Program-made: the position numbers and the translations under genes
The notes under the pieces: model-generated
What the model saw: the letters and a program-made list of their open reading frames with translations, nothing else
Database searches by the model: none
Told to the model about the DNA's origin: nothing
Assembly (NCBI RefSeq): GCF_900110875.1
Contig: NZ_FOFM01000001.1
Span: forward strand, 496,001 to 560,000
DNA: 64,000 bases
Direction of reading: 5' to 3'
From: Pseudovibrio axinellae
Lineage (GTDB): Bacteria; Pseudomonadota; Alphaproteobacteria; Rhizobiales; Stappiaceae
Part shown: positions 48,332 through 56,831 of the stretch, piece after piece
Numbering within the stretch: the first letter of the stretch is position 1
Layout of the letters: every line of letters starts with the position of its first letter

Positions 48332-49203
48332 TGGCAGTTAGAAAAGAAATCCAGAACCCAGCATTCTACGCCCTGATCGCCGCGTTGGTTGTAATGAGCG
48401 TTGGCCCGATTGCTCTGATGTTGGCGACATCCTTCAAGACCAATATAGATGTATATGACGCATCTGTTCCGGCCTTTTTCTTTTCGCCAACGATCAAGAA
48501 TTACGAGACTGTTCTCTGCAATTTCCTCTGGTATGAACCAGCACATGTTGACTATTGCGATCCGACTTTCGGTCGGGCCCTGAACAACTCGCTGATTGTC
48601 GGGCTGCTCTCGACTGGGCTGACGCTGACGATCGGCTGCATGGCCGCCTACGCCTTGGTGCGGTTCCAGTTCATGGGACGCGGGACGGTGTCCATGGGCA
48701 CTTTGCTGATGCGCATAGTGCCACCAGCTGTTCTGCTGGTACCGGTCTTTGGTATCTGGACTTTTCAGTATGGTCTCGACCAGACCTATGCCGGGATCAT
48801 TCTTATCTATACGGCGATGAACCTACCTTTCGTGATCTGGATTCTGCAAAGCTTCATCGTCCAGGTACCGATTCAACTGGAAGAAGCCGCCCGAATGGAC
48901 GGGGCAAATCCCTTCCAGGTGTTCTTCTTAGTCGTCTTGCCTATCATTCAGCCCGGGCTGGCTGCAGCTGCAATCTTCACTTTCCGAATTGCATGGAACG
49001 AGTTTTTGCTCGCCAATGCGCTGTCGGGCCGCTCGACACGCACGGCGCCGGTGACGATCGTCAATTCGATTACCGAATATGACATTGACTGGGGTGTTAT
49101 CATGGCAACGGGCATGCTTTTGGCCATTCCACCGATCCTGTTCACCTTCGTTGCGTCGAAACAAATCATCACCGGCATGACCGCAGGAGCCGTCAAGGGA
49201 TGA
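48331..49203 (+). CDS. Sugar-type ABC transporter permease 2
   Basis: A 290-residue partner permease of the MalG/UgpE class with six helices. The EAA loop is EEAARMDGANPFQVFFLVVLPIIQPG, and the C-terminus IITGMTAGAVKG is the usual ending of MalG-type subunits. A longer than usual periplasmic loop after the first helix contains two cysteines (VLCNFLWYEPAHVDYCDP). It ends the operon; no catabolic enzyme gene follows. Confidence 0.93.
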   Translation: MAVRKEIQNPAFYALIAALVVMSVGPIALMLATSFKTNIDVYDASVPAFFFSPTIKNYETVLCNFLWYEPAHVDYCDPTFGRALNNSLIVGLLSTGLTLTIGCMAAYALVRFQFMGRGTVSMGTLLMRIVPPAVLLVPVFGIWTFQYGLDQTYAGIILIYTAMNLPFVIWILQSFIVQVPIQLEEAARMDGANPFQVFFLVVLPIIQPGLAAAAIFTFRIAWNEFLLANALSGRSTRTAPVTIVNSITEYDIDWGVIMATGMLLAIPPILFTFVASKQIITGMTAGAVKG

Positions 49204-49612
49204 TCTGAAACCGATCGTTGCGTATCGACCTTTGAAAAGCAGCAAATATCGCAAAGCGTCTTTTCTGATCTCAACATCTTCCTTTTTATGCCTTCAGCAT
49301 CAAGTTGGATAAGACCGCCGTAAAGTTGAGGTTGAACTCGGATTGGGGTCTCCTCAGATCAATGCCAATGTGCGTAATGCCCTACTTGAAAAGCTCGAAT
49401 CTTTGTTCAATAAATGCAGCTGGGATGTGTCGTTTTGCTAGTGTGAATTCAGAGGAACATGGACAGTTCAGTAGCCATCGCGTTTTGATAAGGCCCGCAG
49501 AGAATGATCTTATCCCTTGTTGGTATGAATGGCTTTGGTTTTTGTCAAATTGGGTCAGCCCTCGCAAAGTGCTACTGTGATGGGCCAGCATTTCTTGAGG
49601 CTTGTGGGGCGG
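49204..49612. other. Gene-free stretch of about 410 bases
   Basis: Between the ABC operon and the convergent small membrane protein gene. Frames on both strands around 49305-49590 are open for 70-90 codons but without ribosome-binding sites or recognisable families. No clear terminator was found. Confidence 0.4.
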
Positions 49613-49822
49613 CTATGGGTGTTTTCGCACGAGGTACTGGGCAAGCTTTGCGGCGAATGGGCCGATCAGCAAAACCATTAAGGGCACGAGTATGGCTGTT
49701 AAGAGAAGGGTTTGGACGGGCAAGGCAAGGTCTGCCTGCGCCCATTGAAAGCCCAGTAAAGCTGTTGTGACAGTGACGTAAACCACGACCCACGCGAAAA
49801 ACACAGTGAGTGCCCGCATCAT
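49613..49822 (-). CDS. Small two-helix membrane protein
   Basis: A 69-residue protein with two hydrophobic segments (about 5-24 and 36-58) joined by a short polar loop; the tail AKLAQYLVRKHP is basic. It resembles small DUF2798-like membrane proteins, but the match is weak. Its start overlaps the MarR stop (ATGA), so it is the last gene of the monooxygenase-MarR-membrane protein operon. Confidence 0.6.
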   Translation of the reverse strand: MMRALTVFFAWVVVYVTVTTALLGFQWAQADLALPVQTLLLTAILVPLMVLLIGPFAAKLAQYLVRKHP

Positions 49823-50259
49823 CGTTCGCCCTCCATAAACTCGGTGATGATTTTAAAGTAGTCCGGTAACATCGCTCGCAGCGCCGTTTTTCCTGCATCA
49901 GTCAGTGCCAGTTGGTGGGCCCGAGAATCTTCGTTGTCTTGTGTGCGAACAAGCAGCCCAGCGCTGAGCATGGACGACACCGTGCGGTGTAGGACCGGTT
50001 TAGATACATCGAGACGCTGGTTGATCTCACTTTGACGAAGGCTGTCCGTTTCTGGTTCACGATCGATCACGACGAGCACGAGGAATTTAAGCTGCGAAAG
50101 ATTGTGGTTAGCAAAGTAGGCATCCAACAAACGGACCAACTGGCTTGCCGATCGCATCATCGACAGGGCTTGCTCCACCCCGTCTGTGCTGCCTGTGCCT
50201 GTCGCCTTAACGTAGCCCTCAATCATCATGCGCGTGGGAAGCTCTTTAAGGAAGAACAT
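49819..50259 (-). CDS. MarR family transcriptional regulator
   Basis: A 146-residue winged-helix dimeric repressor. The DNA-binding part runs LRQSEINQRLDVSKPVLHRTVSSMLSAGLLVRTQDNEDSRAHQLALTDAGKTALRAM, with the wing Asp-Ser-Arg triplet seen in most MarR proteins. The usual helical ends form the dimer interface. It lies in an operon with a small monooxygenase upstream and a membrane protein downstream, and the operon's promoter carries a near-palindrome that is a likely autoregulatory site. An internal start at Met11/12 is possible. Confidence 0.9.
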   Translation of the reverse strand: MFFLKELPTRMMIEGYVKATGTGSTDGVEQALSMMRSASQLVRLLDAYFANHNLSQLKFLVLVVIDREPETDSLRQSEINQRLDVSKPVLHRTVSSMLSAGLLVRTQDNEDSRAHQLALTDAGKTALRAMLPDYFKIITEFMEGER

Positions 50260-50263
50260 GGCT

Positions 50264-50557
50264 CTACGTCACGCTGTTCATGGGCAAGATACGAGGCGGT
50301 TTGGCCAACCATGTTTGGTAGGATTTGAAGACAGCTGCTGTGTAGGGTTGTGCGTGATGCTGGTCCAGAGCGTTCTGATCTGTCCATTTTTCGTAGAGAT
50401 ATAAAGTGTCTTGATCCGGTGACTGGAATAAATCAAAGACCAGACATCCTGCTTCAGCGCGTGTTCGTTCAAGAATGCCGATGATGGCTTGTTGCGCATC
50501 CTTGTAGTGCTCAGGTTTTGGCGTAATTTCTGCAAATATGAAAAGAGAGTTTAGCAT
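50264..50557 (-). CDS. Antibiotic biosynthesis monooxygenase (ABM) domain protein
   Basis: A 97-residue single ABM domain (YgiN/quinol monooxygenase-like fold). It shows LFIFAEITPKPEHYKDAQQAIIGILERTRAEAGCLVFDLFQS, then LYLYEKWTDQNALDQHH, the pattern of cofactor-free oxygenases acting on quinols or polyketides. The ATG has AAGGAC upstream. First gene of a three-gene operon controlled by the MarR protein; such pairs usually respond to quinones or phenolics, which is inference here. Confidence 0.9.
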   Translation of the reverse strand: MLNSLFIFAEITPKPEHYKDAQQAIIGILERTRAEAGCLVFDLFQSPDQDTLYLYEKWTDQNALDQHHAQPYTAAVFKSYQTWLAKPPRILPMNSVT

Positions 50558-50569
50558 AGTTAGTCCTTA

Positions 50570-50598
50570 TTTGGTTATCATGGTAACTAAAGTCAATT
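50570..50598 (-). promoter_or_regulatory. Probable MarR operator overlapping the ABM operon promoter
   Basis: TTTGGTTATCATGGTAACTAAA (50570-50591) is a near-perfect palindrome: half-sites GTTA...TAAC with matching TTTgG/CtAAA flanks and only three mismatched pairs. On the minus strand a TTGACT -35 box (50596-50591) abuts it and an AT-rich -10 candidate (CAAATA) lies at about 17 bases. The site sits 13-34 bases before the ABM start. Confidence 0.65.
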
Positions 50599-50734
50599 CA
50601 CCTTCCTGTCAAGGGGCCCATGTTTTGATCTATGCGGCGCGCAGTGAGGCAGCAGAGGCTCCCTCAATTCCGGCAGGTATGGCCAAATAGGAGTTCAACA
50701 AACGCCAATAGCGCCACATGACCTGCCATGCAGC

Positions 50735-50842
50735 GTTGAAGCGGTGATCCCCCAAGGTACGGGGTGGGCAAGGCGAGCAGGCAGTGCCTGCGCTACTTGT
50801 TAAATTAGTTTCTTCGGCATTGGCTGCTCGCCTCGCCCGGGC
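50735..50842. repeat. Two-copy structured repeat, copy B
   Basis: Aligns with 39841-39950. A small hairpin (CCCC-AAGGTAC-GGGG) is followed by a long imperfect hairpin with arms 50766-50788 (GGGCAAGGCGAGCAGGCAGTGCC) and 50815-50841, around a loop ending TTAGTTTCTTC. On the plus strand the right arm is followed by GTTTTTG. On the minus strand this copy also encodes the start of a possible short peptide MPKKLI. Confidence 0.7.
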
Positions 50843-50849
50843 GTTTTTG

Positions 50850-51676
50850 TATGAAACAAGGTCTCCACCGAAAGGCATTGGGAGCAGGCACTTTCAACAA
50901 CAAACCCACTTGCCAGAGGCAAATACGAGTGTCGGTGAAAGCTAAACGCCTGCCAGTGTAGACGCCCATCGGGTGACCAGCTTCCGCTTGGTCCCTGCAC
51001 TAAAGACTTTCAAGGGGTGTTTCAACGGACCCGCCGGGGGATGCGTTATGTCTCCCGGTAGCCCCGCCCAGCCCACGCTGCACTGACGGTCGCTCCGCCA
51101 GCTGCCCGTGTCCGTGGACATGGGATTAGTATGGGGGGCGTGGGACAGGAGGGGGATAAGGTTTTTGAGACTGCGTGTGACCTAAGCCGGGGTGATATGG
51201 GCTCTTGAGAGGGGAGACATACACAGTATCTAATATCTTGTAGGACGTTGTTTGTGGTGAGCAGTTCATAGGTCCCGGTTCTTTGCTGCGCCTTGCCCGG
51301 CATGTCACCAAGGCAGGAGCAACACTCTCCCTGAAAGGATGCTTCAGCGTACTAACGAAAGATCATAGGATGCTCCTCCACCAAAAGGCGCGCGCCTTTC
51401 ACTTTCTAAGCGCCGGTTTTCTTGGCATGAGAGACATGATAGAACCCCTCCCCGCTTGCATGGCTAATATGCGCTGGGGGGATGGTGTTTTTGACGATAT
51501 TCCCTTATAAGCGCGTCAAAAGGGAGACAAAAGCCGTTCAATTTTTAGCGGTGTTCTGGCTTACGAGCTCTTGTCCTTGAGCTGAAAACCTCTTGGTTTC
51601 ACACCGACTTCACAGTGCGTGCTTAGGATATGCCCAGTCTTCAAAAAAGTACTTGAACCCCCATTGGAGGTGCTCC
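50850..51676. other. Gene-poor stretch with G-rich tract, upstream of SulP
   Basis: Includes unusually GC-rich DNA at about 51000-51170 with runs of G on the plus strand (51122-51155). Open frames of 60-85 codons occur on the minus strand without ribosome-binding sites or recognisable families. The SulP promoter should lie in the AT-richer right end. Confidence 0.4.
51122..51155 (+). other. Possible G-quadruplex tract
   Basis: Four runs of three or more G occur within 34 bases (51122-51124, 51133-51138, 51142-51144, 51151-51155), with loops of about 8, 3 and 6 bases. This fits a relaxed quadruplex pattern; no function is implied by position. Confidence 0.35.
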
Positions 51677-53266
51677 TTGCATTCGTCCACGGAGGCGCTC
51701 GCGCCCAAAAAACCTGGCTTTTCAGCCAATACTATTAAAGTTGAACTGCTTTCTGGCCTGACCGTTGCGCTTGCTTTGGTGCCTGAAGCCGTCGCATTTG
51801 CATTCGTTGCCCAGGTAGAACCACTCGTTGGCTTGTATGCTGCGTTCATCGTGGGAATCATTACAGCCGTATTTGGTGGTCGTCCAGGCATGATCTCCGG
51901 TGCAACCGGCGCGCTGGCTGTTGTCATGGTATCCCTCGTGGTCACTCACGGTGTAGAATACCTGTTCGCTGCTGTTGTCCTGATGGGTATCCTCCAAGTG
52001 ATCTTTGGTGTGATGCGCTGGGGTAAATTCATCCGCATGGTGCCACACCCAGTGATGCTCGGTTTCGTGAATGGCCTGGCCATCGTGATCTTCCTGGCGC
52101 AAATGGGTCAGTTCCAGAGCGTTGATGAAGTAACCGGGGTTGCAAGCTGGCTGGCTGGAATGGATATGGTGCTGATGCTCGGCCTTGTTGTGCTCACCAT
52201 GGGCGTGATCTGGTTCCTGCCAAAGGTAACCAACGCAATCCCTGCTCCGTTGGCTGGTATTGTGGTTGTTTCTGTGATCGTGATTGGCCTTGGGCTGAAT
52301 GTGCAAACTGTTGGTGATCTGGCCCCGATCTCCGGTGGCCTGCCAGAGTTTCATATCCCAATGGTTCCGCTGAACTTTGAGACGCTTCAGATCATTTTGC
52401 CATACTCCGTTATTTTGGCTGCAATCGGTCTTATTGAGAGCCTTTTGACGCTGAACCTTGTTTCTGAAATGACAGATACACGCGGCGGCGCATCCAAAGA
52501 GTGTCTTGCTCAGGGTGCTGCAAACGTTGTGACTGGCTTCTTTGGCGGCATGGGTGGCTGTGCAATGATTGGTCAGTCCATGATCAACGTGAAGTCCGGC
52601 GGGCGTACGCGCCTTGCAGGTATCGCTGCGGCTCTGTTCTTGCTCAGCTTCATTTTGTTTGCCTCTCCGCTGATTGAGCAGATCCCACTGGCAGCGCTGG
52701 TTGGCGTGATGTTTATGGTTGTTATTGGCACCTTTGCCTGGAACACCTTCAAGATCTTGCACAAAATCCCGCGTACCGATGCGATTGTTCTGGCACTTGT
52801 AACCGGTGTAACTGTGTACTCAGACCTTGCCGTTGCTGTTGTGGTCGGAGTGATTGTGTCTGCGCTTGCGTATGCATGGAATGCCTCCAAGCGTATTGAT
52901 GCCCATACAACAACCAACTCAGAAGGCCAGAAGATCTATAAGCTGGAAGGCCCGCTGTTCTTCGGTTCTGCTGCTGGTTTTCAGGAAATCTTTGACCCGC
53001 AGTCTGACCCGAATGACGTGATTGTCGACTTCATCAATTCACGTGTGGTGGATCACTCCGGTCTGCAGGCGATTGATGCGCTGGCAACCCGCTATGAGCT
53101 GGTTGGCAAGACCTTGCACCTGCGTCATTTGTCTCCAGATTGTAAAGACCTGTTGCACAAAGCTGGCAGCATGGTTGAGGTCGCTGTTTTGGAAGATCCG
53201 CATTACGGTGTTGCAGTTGACTATGATGCTGAGATGCAAAAAGAAACGCAGCCGCATAGCGCTTAG
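51677..53266 (+). CDS. SulP family anion transporter
   Basis: A 529-residue inner-membrane carrier of the SLC26/SulP family, which move sulfate, bicarbonate or organic anions with sodium or protons. The N-terminal signature LSGLTVALALVPEAVAFAFVA is followed by GLYAAFIVGIITAVFGGRPGMISGATGA and about 12 helices. A cytoplasmic STAS domain fills the C-terminus (about 420-525; VIVDFINSRVVDHSGLQAIDAL). I chose the TTG at 51677 because GGAGG lies six bases upstream; a frame from 51593 has no such site. Sulfate or bicarbonate is the likely substrate. A strong terminator follows. Confidence 0.9.
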   Translation: MHSSTEALAPKKPGFSANTIKVELLSGLTVALALVPEAVAFAFVAQVEPLVGLYAAFIVGIITAVFGGRPGMISGATGALAVVMVSLVVTHGVEYLFAAVVLMGILQVIFGVMRWGKFIRMVPHPVMLGFVNGLAIVIFLAQMGQFQSVDEVTGVASWLAGMDMVLMLGLVVLTMGVIWFLPKVTNAIPAPLAGIVVVSVIVIGLGLNVQTVGDLAPISGGLPEFHIPMVPLNFETLQIILPYSVILAAIGLIESLLTLNLVSEMTDTRGGASKECLAQGAANVVTGFFGGMGGCAMIGQSMINVKSGGRTRLAGIAAALFLLSFILFASPLIEQIPLAALVGVMFMVVIGTFAWNTFKILHKIPRTDAIVLALVTGVTVYSDLAVAVVVGVIVSALAYAWNASKRIDAHTTTNSEGQKIYKLEGPLFFGSAAGFQEIFDPQSDPNDVIVDFINSRVVDHSGLQAIDALATRYELVGKTLHLRHLSPDCKDLLHKAGSMVEVAVLEDPHYGVAVDYDAEMQKETQPHSA

Positions 53267-53288
53267 TACAGTTTGATATGACAATATG

Positions 53289-53320
53289 AAAAGGCGGAGC
53301 TAATAAGCTCCGCCTTTTTT
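53289..53320. terminator. Terminator between SulP and EF-hand genes
   Basis: AAGGCGGAGC and GCTCCGCCTT form a perfect ten-base-pair stem around TAATAA, with A run before and T run after; it can stop transcription from both sides. Confidence 0.92.
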
Positions 53321-53345
53321 GTTGCTGGACTATCAGGTTCTGCGA

Positions 53346-54254
53346 TTAACCGCGATCGCCCTGTCCGTCACGACTACCTTTGCCGTCCTTTGGACCTTTG
53401 TGCCAGCCTCTCTTCATTTTCTGAAAATCAGCTTTTGTGATCACACCATCTTTGTTGCGGTCCATACGCTTCATCATGTCTGCGGTTGGAGTAAAGAACT
53501 CTTCCTGTGTCACAGTCAGGTTGCCATCTGCATCAAGACGCTGGAATGATTTCACATAGAGAGGCTCTTTGAACTGAGCCGTGATCTTTTGGAAACCAGC
53601 CAGATCGACAGGACCGTTTGTAAAGATCTTGTCTGCAAGCGTGTTCAGTTCACCCTTGGAGACTTTGCCATCGCGATCAAGGTCAACCTGAGCCATCATT
53701 TGGCCCATCATGCCATGACCACGCGGACCACCGTCACGCATGCCATGATGGCCACCTTTGCCTTGTCTGCCTTCACGTCGGCCTTCATCCCAACCGCCTT
53801 TGCCAGGTTTTCCGTCTTTCATCTTTGCAGGGCGCTCACCTTTGCGCTCTTGCATGCGATCCATTCGGGCCGTCATGCGCTCTGCCTGATTCAAGAACTC
53901 GTCACGGGTCACCTGACCATCGCCATCAGTATCAAAGCGCTGGAAGATGCGGATTGAACGGTCCTGCCCACGGGAGTTAGATTTGTCAGCAGCAAAGACT
54001 TTCCATTCTTCCAATGTGATGGTGCCATCACCTGAAGAATCAGCTTTTGCGAACTCGCCATTGCGCTTTGTTTCAATTTCAGCCGCTGTCACAGCGCCGT
54101 CGCTGTCAGCGTCAAATGTGGAAAAGAACTGGCTGCCCATGTTACCTGCATTGCGTCCACGTTCACCAGGGGATGCCATTGCAGCTGGCGCAAGAGCGGT
54201 ACCTGCAATCAAAACAGCCATTGAACCTGCGAAAATAGATTTCATATTAAGCAT
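53346..54254 (-). CDS. Exported protein with six EF-hand loops
   Basis: A 302-residue periplasmic or secreted protein with a signal peptide ending near AAMASP. Six 12-residue calcium-loop candidates are visible: 48-59 (DADSDGAVTAAE), 72-83, 108-119, 191-202, 241-252 and 265-276. The fifth has Leu instead of Gly at position 6 and the last ends in Asp, so these two may bind weakly. The region 130-185 is a Gly/Arg/Lys/His-rich linker. Start ATG has GGAG upstream. It is divergent from a response regulator/kinase pair, which suggests common control. Confidence 0.88.
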   Translation of the reverse strand: MLNMKSIFAGSMAVLIAGTALAPAAMASPGERGRNAGNMGSQFFSTFDADSDGAVTAAEIETKRNGEFAKADSSGDGTITLEEWKVFAADKSNSRGQDRSIRIFQRFDTDGDGQVTRDEFLNQAERMTARMDRMQERKGERPAKMKDGKPGKGGWDEGRREGRQGKGGHHGMRDGGPRGHGMMGQMMAQVDLDRDGKVSKGELNTLADKIFTNGPVDLAGFQKITAQFKEPLYVKSFQRLDADGNLTVTQEEFFTPTADMMKRMDRNKDGVITKADFQKMKRGWHKGPKDGKGSRDGQGDRG

Positions 54255-54526
54255 CTCTTATTCTCCGTATATTCAAAGCCCTAACCGGGGGAAGCATGTG
54301 TGAGTGAGCTTCGATAAGAAGAACTTAGGTGCAATTTGTCGCAAAACTACACCGGAAAACCCCCTGGTTTGTCGCAGAGTCTGGCAGACTTGGCAGCGGT
54401 GACAGTTTGATACATTTTCGCAGCCGCCTCCTCTTTTCCCATTTTGCAGAATACGGCATAAGATGATCATAGAATTACATGTCCGCTCCCCGTTTGGTGC
54501 GAGTGGTACAGTTAAAGCGAGGAGCT

Positions 54527-55255
54527 ATGTCTCACAGTACCGCCCACATTCTTATTGTTGATGATCATCGTGATATTCGCGAGAGCCTCGCTCGCTACCT
54601 GACAAAAAACAATATGCGCACCACTGTTGCGGATAGTGCGGCGGCAGCGCGTAAGATATTAAAGAACTCTTCTATCGATCTTGTTGTTCTGGACATCATG
54701 ATGCCGGGAGAGGATGGCTTGTCCCTTTGCAGGCATCTGGTAGAGACCAATCGCGCTCCTGTTATTCTTCTTACCGCTATGGCAGAGGATACAGACCGCG
54801 TCGTCGGGCTTGAGATGGGCGCTGATGATTACGTCACCAAACCGTTCAACCCGCGAGAGTTACTTGCACGTGTGCGAGCCGTCTTGCGCCGGTCCAGCAG
54901 TGTGCCGCGTGACCGGGACCCTATAAAATCTGAAAGACTGGCCTTTTGCGGATGGGTTCTTGATACCGCCCGCCGTGAACTGGTGGACCCTGATCAGGTG
55001 AGTGTGCCTTTGTCATCGGGTGAATTCCAACTGCTTTCCACGTTCTTAAAGCGACCACGCATGGTGCTTTCCCGCGAGCAGTTGCTTGACCTGACCTCTG
55101 GACGGTCACTGGGTGTTTTTGACCGTTCCATCGACAATCAAGTCTCACGCTTGCGCCGTAAAATCGAGGCTGACCCCAAGAACCCTGAGCTAATTAAGAC
55201 TGTCTGGGGCGGCGGCTATACATTTACAGGGGACGTGACGGAACATACGCAATGA
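54527..55255 (+). CDS. OmpR-family response regulator
   Basis: A 242-residue two-component regulator. The receiver domain has Asp12/Asp13 at the acidic pocket, the phosphoacceptor Asp56 in DLVVLDIMMPGEDG, Thr in ILLTAM and Lys in TKPFNPREL. The C-terminal winged helix reads LSSGEFQLLSTFLKRPRMVLSREQLL and ends DNQVSRLRRKIE...IKTVWGGGYTF. The ATG at 54527 has GAGGAG directly upstream; a frame starting 16 codons earlier is rejected. Its stop overlaps the sensor kinase start (ATGA). Confidence 0.93.
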   Translation: MSHSTAHILIVDDHRDIRESLARYLTKNNMRTTVADSAAAARKILKNSSIDLVVLDIMMPGEDGLSLCRHLVETNRAPVILLTAMAEDTDRVVGLEMGADDYVTKPFNPRELLARVRAVLRRSSSVPRDRDPIKSERLAFCGWVLDTARRELVDPDQVSVPLSSGEFQLLSTFLKRPRMVLSREQLLDLTSGRSLGVFDRSIDNQVSRLRRKIEADPKNPELIKTVWGGGYTFTGDVTEHTQ

Positions 55256-56715
55256 AAACCCTGGGTCGCTTCCTGCCGCGCCGATTAGCCCCGCAACTCA
55301 TCTTGTTGTTGCTCGCTGCACTCATTCTTGCGCAAGCGTTGAGTTTTGTTCTTCTGGGCCGCGAGCGCCAGTATGCTCTTGCCAACCTGGCACGCGATAA
55401 TGCCTTGTCGCGCACCGCCAATGTAGTGCGCTTGTTAGAGTCAACGCCTCCTGATTTGCACAGACAGGTATTGCGCACGGTTTCCAACTCACGCACGCGC
55501 TTTACAATTGGCGAGGCACCAACCGTTGCTAAAAGCGGTGGTGATGAGCACATGGAGGAACTCCTTGCCAATTACCTGACGCGTCGTCTGGACCATGAGA
55601 GACAAACGCGCGTCGCCGTTATCTACAGTGACGAAGCAAAGCAGGATGCAAGAAACAATTGGCGCGAAAGAACCCCACCTCCGCCGCCGCCTCAAGTTCA
55701 TGATCGTCCCCGTCATGGTCAGAGCCAACCTCCACCTGACAGGCGCAGTGAGTTTTTTAAGAAATACCGCTGGTTTTCACTGGATGGCATGCAGCTTTTT
55801 GCCTCAATTGAACTGACGAACGGCGAATGGCTTAATATTGAGAGTAACTTCCGGCTGCCGAAGCGCTCTCTTGTGCCAAGTTTACTCCCCATTGCGATCA
55901 TGGCCTCCCTGATGATCCTAATTGTCTGGGTCTCAGTTTACCGGCTAACAAAACCGTTACGGGTGCTGGAAACAGCTGCCCAGGATCTGGGCCGTGGGGC
56001 TCAAGTGAAACCCCTAGAAGAAGCAGGCCCGGCTGAAGTGCGCGCTGTGACGCGCTCCTTTAATCAGATGCAAGAACGCCTGACCCGCTTTATCTCCGAC
56101 AGGACGCGGATGCTTGCTGCAATCAGCCATGATTTGCGTACGCCAATTACGTCCCTGCGTATTCGTGCTGAATTCGTTGATGATAAAGAAGACCGGGAGC
56201 GGATGATCGCTACCCTGGACGAAATGCAGGCTATGGTGGAGGAAACGCTCGCCTTTACACGTGAAGATTCAAAGCACGAAGAGCTGCGCCCGGTTGACCT
56301 TGGAAGCTTACTGGAAAGCATTGCGAATGATCAGGAGGATATGGGCAACCATGTGAGTGTTGAGGCTCACGACAGGATCGTATTGAAGTGCCGCCCGCTT
56401 GCACTCAAGCGCGCCTTCCAGAACCTTATTGGCAACGCAATCCGATATGGTGAGGAAGCCAGTGTTTCCTTTGAGGTCGACGAAGCTCATGCCGTGATTA
56501 CCATCAGCGACAAAGGACCTGGTATTCCGGCCGACCGTCTGAATGACGTTTTTGAACCGTTTGTGCGGCTGGAGGAATCTAGAAATGAAAAAACTGGAGG
56601 CATTGGCTTGGGCCTTGCCATTACGCGCAGCATCATACATGCCCAAGGCGGCACTATCCGGCTTGAAAATAGCGCAGAAAATGGCCTCATGGCAATTGTG
56701 AGCCTGCCACTTTAA
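55252..56715 (+). CDS. Sensor histidine kinase
   Basis: A 487-residue inner-membrane kinase. One helix near residue 15-32, a periplasmic sensor region to about 200, a second helix (LLPIAIMASLMILIVWVSVY), a HAMP domain and the kinase core. His293 in AAISHDLRTP is the phosphorylation site; the N box is QNLIGNAIRYG, G1 is DKGPGIP and G2 is GGIGLGLAI. The periplasmic region has a striking proline-rich stretch (TPPPPPPQ, then QPPPD) with His and Arg. The stimulus is unknown; divergence from the EF-hand gene and the acidic/basic mix hint at a cation signal. Confidence 0.92.
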   Translation: MKTLGRFLPRRLAPQLILLLLAALILAQALSFVLLGRERQYALANLARDNALSRTANVVRLLESTPPDLHRQVLRTVSNSRTRFTIGEAPTVAKSGGDEHMEELLANYLTRRLDHERQTRVAVIYSDEAKQDARNNWRERTPPPPPPQVHDRPRHGQSQPPPDRRSEFFKKYRWFSLDGMQLFASIELTNGEWLNIESNFRLPKRSLVPSLLPIAIMASLMILIVWVSVYRLTKPLRVLETAAQDLGRGAQVKPLEEAGPAEVRAVTRSFNQMQERLTRFISDRTRMLAAISHDLRTPITSLRIRAEFVDDKEDRERMIATLDEMQAMVEETLAFTREDSKHEELRPVDLGSLLESIANDQEDMGNHVSVEAHDRIVLKCRPLALKRAFQNLIGNAIRYGEEASVSFEVDEAHAVITISDKGPGIPADRLNDVFEPFVRLEESRNEKTGGIGLGLAITRSIIHAQGGTIRLENSAENGLMAIVSLPL

Positions 56716-56831
56716 CCCCCTACTTGAGTGAGAGAGATTAAGGCTTCTGTTACCCTGGCAGAAGGCCCTTTCTCACGTCGTGGTTCCCCGCTTCGTCACT
56801 GCTCTGCATAACAACAAGAAGCAGAGCAACA

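Noticed and set aside
49305-49580. 91-codon plus-strand frame after the ABC operon
   Set aside because: No ribosome-binding site, no family and overlapping frames of similar length on the other strand.
50630-50878. Minus-strand frame of 82 codons through repeat copy B, ending in a Trp-rich NAAWQVMWRYWRLL stretch
   Set aside because: The stretch looks protein-like and partly aligns with a frame in copy A, but there is no ribosome-binding site and the structured repeat explains the shared part. Kept as part of the repeat finding only.
51722-52762. Open frame of 346 codons on the minus strand across the SulP gene
   Set aside because: Lies opposite the SulP membrane domain; its composition (rich in His, Asn, Gln) is what antisense of hydrophobic codons gives.
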